Positions 24,330 to 36,059 of a stretch of DNA of 64,000 nucleotides are shown piece by piece. The stretch covers positions 136,958,001-137,022,000 of the forward strand of contig JBITNC010000001.1 in assembly GCA_050084985.1 (NCBI GenBank). The letters run 5' to 3'. The position numbers and the translations under genes were made by a program. The DNA is from Nageia nagi. Lineage: Eukaryota; Pinophyta. The notes under the pieces were generated by a model. That model searched no databases and was not told the origin of the DNA. It saw only the letters and a list, made by a program, of their open reading frames with translations. The stretch's first letter is position 1, and each line of letters begins with the position of its first letter.

Positions 24330-24659
24330 TAAATGATAAAAAGGTAGATGCTTTTCTTGTACAATACATATCACACCAACAAACACATGACATCTATGGA
24401 AAATTGGAGAAATGTTTGAGTGAGATGAAGTAGGGTATATTCTGAATATAATACTTGTGTTACAAGATGTAAAGGCTAAATATGAAGGATCGCCCCTGGA
24501 ACTATTATTAGAGTTGTAAAAAATCTTTGAGTATGCAATGAATGTGATACTAGAACCAAGTTTATATCTAAGATTATTGCAAGGGACAATGTTGTGATGG
24601 ATGCAAACTGATTACATCATTTCAAACTAGGAGAATGTTCTTGTAGAGATTATTATTAG
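24330..24659 (+). pseudogene. Second PPR E+/DYW C-terminal remnant
   Basis: Reads KKVDAFLV, SHQQTHDIYGKLEKCLSEMK (E+ end), then a deletion removing the HSE box, then GTIIRVVKNL, VCNECDT, TKFISKIIARDNVVMDAN and LHHFKLGECSCRDYY followed by TAG at 24657. It keeps the CxxC and CSC zinc ligands, but the last residue of the family's DYW signature is Tyr here. Same orientation as the copy at 21225-21880, on the other side of the HAK pseudogene. Confidence 0.85.
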
Positions 24660-24899
24660 TGATGCAAAGTATTTTCAAATGGAACCTTTTCAAATATCCA
24701 AGTATGGGTATTTTTAAATTTGAGAAGAGGAAAACTAACCAATAGTAATGGAGGAGGGTTGAGCAAGATTATATTATGGGTTATTTCCAATATTTGGGTT
24801 GTATCAACCACATTGCATATGAGATTAGGATACAAATCAGCTCAATGTAAGGAAATATCAAGTTGAATAAAATAAAATAAAAGTGTAGTATCACAAAAA

Positions 24900-25985
24900 T
24901 ATAGTATGATGGAATGGAATGATCATAGGTTATGGAAAATAGGCAATGAAAAATACATACCCAAGAAAAATACAAAATTTTTGTGAAAAAAATATAGGAA
25001 GAAGAATTTCATGGATTACAACATGAAAAACATGTATTCAAAAAAAAAAACCCTTGGATGCACTTGAACATTCATGCACTACAAAATGAACAAAACCCAT
25101 GAATTGGAAAAACCTACTTGGTATTGAGCTTTGCTACTCATTTGAGAGCTCCTTACAATAGCCACATCTAAGCATGAACAAAATAATGCAAATGAGAATG
25201 ACTAAATTTTGATTTATAAATGAGGGTTAATCAAACTTTGTTTAATTGACTAAGTAACCTAGCCATCCTTCAAATGTGTTTAACTATATTTGTTAGAGGC
25301 TAATCAACCTACATATACAGTCTAATTGAAGTTCTATTAACCTTCATATTAATGAATGCATGTATGATGATTTGGTAATATTCAAAATGGAGATAAATAC
25401 AATAAATATAGTTTGATTAGCTTAGGCACTAAATGTAGTGGTATAAATGAAGTTCAATTAACCTCAACATTAGTGTGTCCTAGTATGGTGGTTAGTGACA
25501 TTCAAACTAGAGGCAAGATGATGTGACATATGGGTTAATTGATTTGTGTTTAAATTACATAAATATATTTTGATTAGCCCAAGCCATTAAATACATTCTC
25601 AATATACAATATATACATTCAAGGTGACAAGCATCAGATAATCAAATATCATCAATACTAGGAGGTTAATCAAGAATAATCAATATTGAGGTTAATTGTA
25701 CAATGCTTAGCCCAAATGATTATTTGACATTGTGAGTTAATTGAATGTTGTTGATATGCTATCTAATTGAACATTGGCTAATCTTAGATAATTTAATGAT
25801 GTTGATAATAGGCTAAGTGAATAGTGTTTAGACCATGGTTAATCGAATATTGTAAATCATTTGGGCTAAACAAAGTTTAATTAACTCCACATGGGATGGG
25901 GAGCCATGGCATTCCATGATAGACATGACTTGATTACCCATGCATATGGAGGATTAAATAAAGTACATTTTTTTAGGAAAATCAA
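24900..25985 (-). repeat. Right arm of the ~1-kb inverted repeat
   Basis: Reverse complement matches 10740-11790 along its whole length, including ccatgtggagttaat, tttgggctaagcat, agtattgatgat and caataccaagtagg. Non-coding, with many gttaat motifs. About 13 kb separates the arms. Confidence 0.7.
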
Positions 25986-26083
25986 AGTTCATATAACCCT
26001 AATGGCATGGCTCTATGCATGATGCATGCATATCGATAGGAAAATGTATTAGAGTATGGGGGGGAGTTATAAAGGCTAGATAG

Positions 26084-26086
<3 letters not shown>

Positions 26087-26129
<43 letters not shown>

Positions 26130-26142
26130 ATATATATATATT
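26087..26142. repeat. (AT)n microsatellite
   Basis: Alternating AT run with one phase slip near 26119; it directly abuts the inverted-repeat element that follows. Confidence 0.95.
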
Positions 26143-26145
26143 AAT

Positions 26146-26538
26146 TATGACTAGTTAGTTCCATTTGATCATCCTTTAGGAGTCCATGGATAGTATCATA
26201 ATTAATCTCACTATGATTAAGTGTGAATACCTCAGTAGAATACTTCCAGGCTACACCCTTTTTTAAAAATAGTGATAACTATGAAGTAATTTTAAACCAT
26301 CACATATATACATAAATCAATGGCTATAATTACCACTTTTAAAAATAATTATGTGAGTTCAAGGGTGGTTTTAACCACCTGCATTGGTTGATAGAGAGAG
26401 TATTTATAGCCACCTTTGTATTTCATGAGCAGGTGGTTTCATATGCTATATATTGATGGGTATTAATAACCTCCTTAGAGAGGGGAATTTTGGTGGTGGC
26501 CTCTTAGGTGATGGGTGGATAAGCACCTATAAAGATAA
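26146..26538 (+). mobile_element. Left arm of a long inverted-repeat (fold-back) element
   Basis: From gactagttagttcc through catcctttaggagtccatgg and ttttaaaaataattat to aggtgatgggtgga, this arm matches the reverse complement of 27213-27640. A third, single arm lies at 62000-62400 in reverse orientation. No transposase was seen, so non-autonomous; family not identified. Confidence 0.65.
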
Positions 26539-27212
26539 TGTATGATGATTTAAAACTCCCCCTAAAAGCCCTTTTTGGTCTAGTACAAGGCTAATGTATT
26601 ATCCAAGAGTTATATCATATGTTAAGACTTATGCTTTATCATAAATCATTATATATATCTATAAATATTTAGATATTATAATTATTATATTTTATTGGTA
26701 CAAGTCATATTTCACTCCTTTCTATATCCTTATAGGTTATAAAAGGAGTTGGTAGTTGATATTATCTATCATATCTCTCTGATAGGTGGTTATCCATACA
26801 TCATACTACACTTAAGGTATCTCTCAATACCATATATCTAAAAATATTTTATGATATGACTTTATTTTATTTGGTATCTTAATTATTTATTTTTATACTA
26901 TAAAATATATGGCATGCAAAGAGTGTAAGGACTATAAACATGACATTCATGCCATGATTTTTCATGATCCAGTGAGAAAAGTTTGAAGGATGTTAAGCAT
27001 GAATTCAAGTCATTAAATATTTATTTAGATTCATTCCATATTCAATAATATCCTCTACATATTACACCCCATATTAAGGATTTCTCATTAATACCCATCA
27101 CAAGGTGCACACTTTCTTATATTACTATATAATATTGAATAGTATTTATACCTTAGTAGATTTTATAATTAATTTATTTCTTCATTGCAAATCATAATTA
27201 CTAGTCTACACC
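26539..27212 (+). mobile_element. LTR-like core of family E between the inverted arms
   Basis: Contains the family E promoter block (actcctttct...tataaaaggagtt, 26713-26750), a gtggttatccatacatcatac stretch like that at 7842-7867, and the ending gtctaca. About 670 bp, close to the 695 bp of the copy at 7557. Its position between two inverted arms suggests a solo LTR inserted at the centre of the fold-back element; no matching target duplication was found (gataa against ccaat). Confidence 0.5.
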
Positions 27213-27640
27213 AATGGTTATCTACCCATCACCTATGAGATCATTGTTAAAATTCATCTCCCTACAATGATGATTAATAACTACCTACTTAGGGTCATAT
27301 AAATCATTGCATAAAGTACTAAGGAGATGGTTATTAATTTCCAACTTATAATTTTAGGTGTTGGTTATAAACCACCACCTTAAATACTAAGGTGGTGGTT
27401 ATTAACTTATCCCTTATATTATAAGGTGTTAGTTATAAACTACCACATAATAATTATTTTTAAAAATATTACATGTAATTTAGAATCATTCTTCAATCAT
27501 ATTTTCATGGTGGAATTATGGTCCAAATTATGCTTTATACCTATCCTATAAGTATCACCCTTTTTGGCTCACCTGACATGCTTAATCATAGTGCTATCTA
27601 TGGGTTTCTAAAGGATGATCTAACGGAATTGACTAGTCAC
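27213..27640 (-). mobile_element. Right arm of the fold-back element
   Basis: Inverted partner of 26146-26538. It includes ctacccatcacctatgag near the centre and gatcatcctttag-type text (reverse complement) at the outer end near 27610. An open frame at 27518-27805 runs through it but is not supported as a gene. Confidence 0.65.
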
Positions 27641-27785
27641 TATTCAATCTCTTATTTTAATCATCTCAGTATAAGCTTAATGGCCCCTAAAGGAATATAT
27701 AACCATACCTCTATAAGGTCCCAATCTATGGATATTCAATCTACAAATTATTGTAATAACTTCTTTGGTCACTTTGCCTCTCCTG

Positions 27786-28170
27786 TGGTTGTGAATTCCC
27801 TATAGATATATATCAATAATGTGTAAGAATAAACAAAATCTAAGAATCATTTGAGAAGATGCATCATGTAAATATAATTTTATGGGTTGAAATGATTATA
27901 GGATATATAATTAATAGATATAAAAAGGATACCCTAAAACTCTTTTATATGATGAAACACATGGACACCATCTTTAATAGGATAACCTTTGTATGTGTTC
28001 TACTTACATGCAACCATGTAGGTCTAGTGTATGGGATCCTTAATACTTTAATAGAATGAGTGAATCTTATTATATTATTCCTAGGATGCATTATTCTACA
28101 TGAATTATTTACCTTCTTGGTCATGCATACTATCTTGAGGAAGCTTTGAAAATGTTTTACCAAATGTACA
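27786..28170 (+). pseudogene. PPR pseudogene fragment
   Basis: Reads VVVNSL with a stop, then EKMHHVNIILWVEMIIGY (27855-27910), KLFYMMKHMDTIFNRITFV, VLLTCNHVGLVYG (to about 28035), then after a frame slip NRMSESYYIIPRMH and LLGHAYYLEEALKMF. This covers one P-L-S set plus the segment before the E motif. About as decayed as the others in the window. Confidence 0.7.
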
Positions 28171-31100
28171 AAATAATAAAAATAATCCAATCAAATCAAT
28201 TAAACTTTCCCAACATCCTCATTTTTTGATTTATTCTACTTTTATGTGGGGTATTTTAGATACATATATAAAAATAATTAATTCTCAATTCAAATGAACC
28301 ATCCATTTCTATAAGAAGTATCTCGTATCCTACCTAGGCCCCATTTTCGTTATCTATGACCTTGATGGTCTTATCTAATTGATTGGTTCTATATCCATTG
28401 GAGATCCTAGGTTATGAATAAAACACCATTGATCACTTATCAAAAATATCTTTCTTATTTATAATACCTACATCAACATATGATCTCATCAACAAAATAA
28501 CATTGATCACTTATAACATAAAAGTTGATCATTATCAAACAAATCAAAGAAAATTTAAAACAACAAAATACTTTTATTTAGTTTTTATGCTAAGTCTCTT
28601 ATGCTTGTAAATATATATATCAAAAAGGGGCTACTATAGAGATCCCAAAATCACATATTTGAGCATATATTGAACTTTTAAAGATTAAATCTAACTTACT
28701 CAAAATTGTTCTAAAAGAACCAAAATGAATATAAAATGAATCAACTTGTTGATCAACATATCGATCTACCAATCCTATAGCATTCTCTATCAAATAACTG
28801 ATTAGAAATAGAGCACTATTAAAAAGTGATTTTTCCCTCCTTTATGACTAATGATTTTTTGGATACATGAGTTTTCTAATTTTCTTGCATAACACTATAG
28901 AGAGAATTTGAGCATTCTTGAGAAACTTTGAGCATCAACATATATTAGGGTTTTGGAATAAAGCCACAATTGCATAGTCTTTTACAAAGCTTCTCATCCT
29001 ACCTCTTAGGTATATTGAGGTACTCCCTTTGTGAATTTGATATCATACATTTTTATAATGTTATTTTTTGATCCTAATGTATTCTTGAGGGTAATTGGAG
29101 TTCATATATCCTTGGATTAGCATAAATGTATTTACATTAATGTTGTTTATCATATAGTTACATAATTTAGGCTAATCCCATTATAGATATTAGGGTTTAA
29201 GTTACAATTGAATCTAAATTATTTGCACCCACATCTTTGTTTATCAATTTTTAGCATAGTTATGGTAAATTAACATTGTAGGCATCCTTATTTGTGGTTA
29301 TTTATCGTAATTCATCATCATATTTGTATACTTAGGGTTTGAATTTATTTATAACCTAGGTTTTATCAAGAACGATTGTAGTTACATCTTTATTCATAAT
29401 TGAGCACACCATCTCAGTTCTCTTAGCATTATCATTGCTTAAAATATCTTGGGTATTGATCATAGTATATACTTTATGTTGAGATCATTATCTTGGATAT
29501 TTATTGGGTATTTAGCATTATTTATGATTGCATTATTTAACTTATCATTTGTTTGTAACATATCTTATTTGTATCTCAAGAATTCAAAACATATCAAAGA
29601 GTATATAGTCTTATCATTAGTAAAATAATGTATCACTCATGCATTTAGGGATCTTTAATTGTTTTATGATCATCCATTTGATTATGGACAAGGAGGTCTA
29701 CTCTCTTTTTGAGCTAGGGCTTTTCCCTACTTGATTGGTCATAAGGTCTTAAGGACTTATGATTTGAGGCTTCTTCTAATATCATTTATTTTGGAGGTAT
29801 CCCATAGATAAGATAGAAGGAATGTACATCAATAACATACCATCTTTAATCCCTTTCATGGTCATTTTAATAATAATATTAACTTTAACAAATATCTACT
29901 TAACTAAGTAATCTAGGTATTTAGATTTTATTATGGATTTGCATACTAACCTTTTAATTATGTGGGATTTATATGCTTACATTTTGGTGATCATAATTGG
30001 ATATTGATTCATTGAGATCTTGAGGAGTTTCTAAAACCCTATCTTGATATTTTATGAGTTCTTATTTAGATAATTTTATTTGAATATTTCAATGAGTTCA
30101 AGGATCTATTTTTTTTTTTGTATTTTTTAGGGACACATAATGAAGGTGATTATATCATTTAAATCTATAAATATTGAAGGTTATATCCTTGCCATTTTTT
30201 GATTAATTTGTATTTTATTGATCAAGTCTAACTAGAAAATTGAACCTATTCACTATTTGGTTGAATGATTGATCCTCCTCAATGGGTCCTTAAAGGATCA
30301 ATCAACTCTATCATAAATTTCTAATCATTTTTGAATCAAATTTTATTAAACTAAATTTAAACTAAGTTTATAATTATGGATAAAAGTTATCTATTAGGTT
30401 TATCTATGCTATGTCTTCATCCTTATCAAAATAGTTTTTCCTTCTTATAAGATATTACTACTTTAGCATTTACTTTCAAAAGAATTTATGTGCAACTATG
30501 ATCAAACATCTGACTACTGATCAGAAAACCAATTGACATTATTTGGTCCAACCTATGTGTACTAACTAATAAATAATGAAGTGAGATAGAGAAGTATAAA
30601 GTAGAGTTCATCTCAAAAATTATAAAATTAAATAGGAGAATTGGAGCCTCCTAGTAGGTGCCTTATCCCCATGTATTCTCTAATGCATTAGACTATTTTT
30701 CTTTGTACATACCTAGGTTTCAATTTTTGTATGGTTTAATTAGTGAAAGTGTGATTTATTATCCTTGGGTAAGAGTGATTATTATCTACTTGAGGGAATT
30801 AATTATACTTTGCATTATCATTTCATTGCATCATCATGTTCCTTATCATAATGCATTTAATATCATTCTCTTAGTATTTTTTTAGGGTATGTGGACCTTC
30901 TTCTCACAACCTCACCCATACTTAGAGGTCATTCCCCAAGTATGAAACTTGAATTGGAGCCTTTAACAATCCATCCCCTAGATATTTAGCCTTAGCTTCA
31001 AAACACTTAGCTAGATTCATTCTAGGGAAAACTACAAAAGAGGAAAAAGAATATAAAATCAATCTTCATTAAAAATATAAAGTATTGAATTTAACAAATA

Positions 31101-31285
31101 ATTAATTAGAAATATAAATAAAAATTGATATCTCTCATTACATATAGGAACTATATCTTGTACAAAATTATTAGGGTTATTTGGCTTACATTTACATATA
31201 CTAAAAAGTTTCTAACAAAAATATAGGCTTTATGTTTATTTGCTTCCATTATTTGGTACCATTGATATTGTATTTTTATTCAAAC
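28171..31285. other. Long unassigned stretch
   Basis: About 3.1 kb of AT-rich sequence. I see no readable protein domain, tandem array or terminal repeat. Short open frames (for example 30658-30885) look random. It may be an old, unpaired LTR or leader of the remnant that follows. Confidence 0.4.
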
Positions 31286-31420
31286 ATGGATCCTTTATTA
31301 TATCCTTTTGAAGATATATATGATCTTTTTATGAGCATGATTGATGAAACTATATCTAGGTTCAATAATAGTGAAATTAGCAAAACCTAGAAGTTAATTA
31401 AGGACCTAATACACCACACT
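31286..31420 (+). pseudogene. Short gag-like N-terminal remnant
   Basis: An ATG at 31286 opens MDPLLYPFEDIYDLFMSMI and continues about 36 codons with acidic, protein-like composition before a stop. It lies just upstream of the element B LTR and may be part of the retroelement that B inserted into. No family match is claimed. Confidence 0.2.
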
Positions 31421-31700
31421 CTCATCATTTGTTACATGAGTCATCTCATCACTCATCCATTACTTTTGGAATTGTAAATAACCTTTTATTTCAAAATATT
31501 CATTAAGAGACTCAAGAACACTTTATGAATGATTTGACAATCCAAAATCAATTAGCATTACTTTTGAGAACTTTTAACTTAAATAAATTTAACAATAACA
31601 AAGTATGCATTAAGCTTATAGTGTATCAAATATGAGTTTTTATTTTAATCCTTAAAATCATATTTTGATTCATACTTTGTATTATGATTATAATTTGATA

Positions 31701-33098
31701 TGGTAGGAACTAACCTACCTCAATTTTCTTTCTCTTCATCTATGGTTCTTATATAGGCATATATATTTTCTTGAAGAAATAAGGAGATTTTACATGGGTA
31801 CACTCTTTTGGTAGCTATAGTGTTGTTGATATGATCACACTTAGCCAATTTTTTATAGAATCTTGAAGTTTGATTTTGGTGGAAGTTCGATAGTTTTGAC
31901 ACACACTTAACCCACCAAAAGTGTTGTAGAATCAATGAGGATAAGGAAGTAGTCAATACTTTCATGGCATTTGGTTTTGGTAGAACTTTGATAGTTTTGT
32001 GAGGTATAGACATCACCAAAGGTCCAAAAGAGTCAAAATAAAGGTGACCTCATCTCTTTTGAGAAGTATTTGGTTTTGATGGACTTTTGACCAAGTGGAT
32101 AAGGTAATATTTATCAAAACTCTAATAGAAGTTTTCACATACATCCATTAGTCTAAGAATCTGATACATGTGATCTAGGCACTAAATGAAGAATATTATA
32201 GAGGTGTTACATATTATAGACCATATTTTGAGGATTCAAGCCCTAATATTTCAACCATGTAATTCTAATAGATCCATCCAAATATGAGAGCATGAAGATA
32301 GTGTTAGAAGTTCAAATAAATATATTTTCCTTCCAAGAAGGTGATATTAATCACCAAATTCAAGTTTTGAGTCACAAATACATCAAAGGTATCAGGATGT
32401 GTAGGAAATGGCTCTAGGGAGTTGAATATTTTCATCAAAATTGTAAAACATGTTAGAATCAAATATGATACAAAGTTAGTTATAGGTATTTTCCATGTCA
32501 AAGTTTGTTACAAGCTTGTTAGCATAGATTCCTTAGCATGAAAACTATAAGTAGTAGTGTTGTGAAGAAGAAAGGCATTATATACATTAGATAGTTCCCT
32601 TTTTATGTATTTGTACCAAGATATAATAGAATATGAATTGCTTCTTAATCTCTTAATTATGATTTTTCTTTCACTATTCTTAAACTATTGTGTGATCTAT
32701 TTATTTGCACTTTGTGAGTTGTGAGAGATAATTAGTAATTGATCCATATCTATAAAGCTTTCATGTTCTTCTATAAATTGGAGTTTTATGCTTAGTTGGA
32801 TGGTTGTAAAATTAGACTATTCGATCAACTTGGATTCTACTTTAATGAATGCTTAGATTGGTCTAAATTTATTTAATTTTTTTACTTGCACTTGTTAGCA
32901 TAGAGACTTGATTTACTTTCATTTAGTAATTTTATCTTCTACAATATTTACTTTTTAATTTGTCTATTCAGTCTAATAAAAGGAGTCGACCTTATCTAGA
33001 GATGCAATTTTTAGAAATAGGAATTGCATCCTTCAGAATTACTATTATGGATTTGATAAATAGGTGCATGTATTACCACATCTCAATAAATAGTAGCA
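31701..33098 (+). repeat. Element B 5' LTR
   Basis: Begins TGGTAGGAAC, ends AATAGTAGCA. Long matches to the 3' LTR include tttggtagctatagtg, gatatgatcacactta, tcttgaagtttgatttt, ctataagtagtagtgttg and catccttcagaattacta. A TATA-like tataagtag lies at about 32546-32554. Start and end are inferred from where homology stops, so they may be off by a few bases. Confidence 0.8.
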
Positions 33099-33099
33099 T

Positions 33100-33130
33100 A
33101 ATTCTTTTGGGTATGCCCAGTGGGATAATC
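33100..33130 (+). other. Element B primer-binding region
   Basis: Right after the 5' LTR: ttttgggtatgcccagtggg, resembling the TTTGGCGCCCAcCGTGGGG-type leader of Athila/Tat elements after CG decay. The tRNA cannot be named with confidence. Confidence 0.4.
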
Positions 33131-33258
33131 TCCTATCCTATTTATATTGTGCATGATATTTGTATCATGATGGTAAATCCACTTAGATAAAACCCATTTT
33201 TTTTATAAATATTTGGACCCAAGAAATTTTTTTTCAAGATCCATTTCTTCTAGTTTTA

Positions 33259-34700
33259 TTGATTATGAAAATAAGATCTCAAACTAGGAGAGTTTGTGAA
33301 CCCTCTAGTGCTAAAAGTTCTCCATGGTCTATCCAAACTCTAGTTAAGAATTCCAAATCCTTCATAGATTTGACTCATATTTTGAATCCCATTGCATTGA
33401 ATTCAATTTCACCTCCTAATCAAAGGAATAGAATTCATCATCCTATTCAAATGGATCAATAAATTGTATCCCATGTTTTCCTAGAATGGAATGCTTTTAG
33501 AGTCCTTAATATTACAAATCCTCATGAGATTCTAGTGCAAGTTGTAAAAGATTTCCAACATTGGGATGGATATGGAAAGACCATGTATGAACATTATCAA
33601 TACATCACAAAGATGGTGAAGGAGCATAATATATTCCAAGAATATGTAATTCTTAGAATGCTTTCATGTCTCTTTCTAGAAACATTCTAGATTGGTATTA
33701 GACACTTCCTCCTGATTCCATATCTACATGGGCTTATCTAGAAAAACCTCTAATTCTAGAGGTCAATGAATTTGGTGATCCTTACTATTTACTATCTTAA
33801 GTTACTATTATTTAGAGAGATCATATAGATAATATATCTAATTTCAATCATATATTTTCTAAATCTTGGGATAGAATTATCCCAATTATGAGACCACATT
33901 ATTTTATCCCAATTATTTTCTAAATCTTGGGATAGATAATATATCTAATTTCAATCATATATATTTTCTAAATCTTAGAGCTTTCACTCTAGATCTAGGT
34001 TCTAGGATCTAGACAATTGGTCCTTAGTAGTTTCCTAAGATCTATGAAGCTACATTACAAGCTCAAGCTACCTTCATTTTGGTAGGAAAAATCCCTCCTA
34101 GATTATTTACACCCATGGCATACACACCTTCCTCTTCCATGCAACCTCCAATGCAAAATTATCCCCCACCTATAGCTCAAGCACCCCAATTGTAGCTACC
34201 TACATTGCAAACTCAACTTTATTTTCCTACCTTGCAACCACAACTTGACTTTTCTATATCTTTTCCTCAATTAACACTTCATGTACCTATCCCTAGTAGA
34301 AATATGTAGCAACAAGAAAACTAACTCAAGTCAACCATCATCAACCACATATCCCAAGATACTATCAAAGAGACCCATAGGTGAATCTACTATCATGGAT
34401 AAATTTTCACCAAAAAACTAAGTTCTAAAGAAACAACCCAAGGATCAACCCTTTGTTCCCTTAGAAATTCAAAAAAGTGAAAAGGTAGCTAAGAGATTTA
34501 AATATCTATCTCTAACAAGGGCCCAAAGAGAATACGTAGCCCAATCATACAATAAGAAATACTTGGATGAGAGTATCTCTTACATTTCTTCATATAATAT
34601 TATGGATAAATTGAATAGTATCCTATTAAGAGCATCACTATTTGATGCCTTGAGCATTCCTAAATAAATTGGCCTATTGAAGGTAGCACTTATGATCCAC
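33259..34700 (+). pseudogene. Element B gag
   Basis: Frame opens near 33259-33268 (KIRSQTRRVCEPSS). Capsid-like part: HWDGYGKTMYEHYQYI (about 33560), then after a frame slip LDWY.TLPPDSISTWAYL (about 33690-33740), the conserved gypsy gag block. A Pro/Gln-rich linker follows (34090-34320), with TPSSSMQPPMQNYPPP. A local duplication of about 60 bases (aatcttgggatag) occurs at 33836-33975. No zinc knuckle is readable. Confidence 0.65.
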
Positions 34701-34769
34701 ACTTGAGGAGATGAAAGCTAGAACTGTAGTTTGGATGCAGTTGCAAAGTTACTAGGTATGGGTATTTCT

Positions 34770-35320
34770 ATATTTCCCTTGAGGTAGAAGGACATATTAT
34801 ACATCACTATATGATAGACTCAGAGAAAACCATGACTATTATGCCAAAGAAGGTATTTGAGGTCATAGGATGAACCTACACTAATAATTCTCCCATAATT
34901 ATCTAGATAGATGGTACTAATTTCAAAACCATTGGGGTAGTGAAGGATGTTCTAATAAAACTTCACAAATGCTCAAGAGGATCTGTTGTCTAGGATGTCA
35001 TAGTGGTGGATATTCCTACTATGTTTGGTCAATTTATATCAAGATAATTCATCTTAAAATTAGGAGGGTACCTAGCTATGGATTATTCCCATATAACCAT
35101 TCCATTCAAGAATAAAATGTTTAAGATTTTCAATGAGCCCACTTTAAGATTTCTCATAATAAATATCCCTTAGATAAATTTGATAAGTGAGAAGGCTATG
35201 TTAATCAATGTAGTTGAAATGGAATTAGATTTTTTAGATCTAGTTTTTGAACTTAAGATCAAGTAGATTGAGAGTAAAGGCATGGAAAACTATGTTATTT
35301 TTGAAGAGATAGCCCTTACC
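34770..35320 (+). pseudogene. Element B protease region
   Basis: Reads HHYMIDSEKTMTIMPKKVF: the retropepsin active site should be D-S/T-G and shows as DSE here. It continues GTNFKTIGVVKDVLI, DVIVVDIPTMFGQF, KLGGYLAMDYSHITIPF and ELDFLDLVFELKIK. One frame runs for about 180 codons with a few TAG/TGA stops. It leads directly into the RNase H block. Confidence 0.7.
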
Positions 35321-35351
35321 CTTTAGGAATTAAGGGAAAAAGAGTTATGGA

Positions 35352-35790
35352 AAATGCATTTCAATAAATAGAAATCAAATACTAGTGTTGGTGTTAGGTT
35401 TTTTTTTTTTAAATCCCCTTCCAATGAGACAAAGAGGTATTCTTTTCATCAAACTTAGAGTTGCACTAATAATGCAACAAAATATGAAGCCCTATATCTA
35501 GGATTAGAATAGGAAACCAAATTAAAGATAAAGTGTTTGATTATTTTTAGAGACTTGAAGCTATTCACCAATTGAGTTTTAAACAAATGTTTAGCAAAGC
35601 ATTACTATCTAAAAAAATACATAAATAGAGCATGGTATTTACTATAAAGTTTCAATGCTTTGAATTTTATTCCAATTCATAGGGAATAGGAAAATAAAGC
35701 CAATGTGTTAGCTCAGAGAGGATCAAAGTTTGATCCCCACTTATCATTGGCTAATGAGGAAAGGCATCCAGTTGATTTTCAAACTTTCTA
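35352..35790 (+). pseudogene. Element B archaeal-type RNase H, placed before RT
   Basis: RNase H fold of the type carried as an extra domain by Tat elements. Seen: FFFFKSPSNETKRYSFH, then CTNNATKYEALYLGLE (catalytic Glu), then IKCLIIFRDLKLFTN (catalytic Asp), then LNFIPIHRE and KANVLAQRGSKFDP. The first catalytic Asp appears mutated (FNK where FDGS is expected). It sits between protease and RT; element C carries the same kind of domain after its ordinary RNase H, the position known for Tat. Confidence 0.75.
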
Positions 35791-36059
35791 TCCAAGATAA
35801 CAACTATTTCTATAAAGTGTTTGATAGTGATGAAGATATAAATACATTCTTGGCAACATACTTATTATGTTCAAATAGCCAAGAGTCACTATTTGAGGCT
35901 TTCAAAGAAGAAGATGTGTTACAATTAGGGAATAATACCTTTACAAAAGGTGTTATAGCATTCAAAAATATCTTTAACAAATATGATCAAGTTAGAAGAG
36001 AAAATATAGTATCTCCTCCTAAAACATTTTAGGAGTTGGAGATATCTCCCAATAGAGTT

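Noticed and set aside
27518-27805. 95-codon open frame on the plus strand
   Set aside because: Runs through the right arm of the fold-back element and has no recognisable domain.
28171-31285. Search for a second LTR pair or host gene in the long unassigned stretch
   Set aside because: No terminal repeat, TATA/primer-site combination or protein block was convincing.
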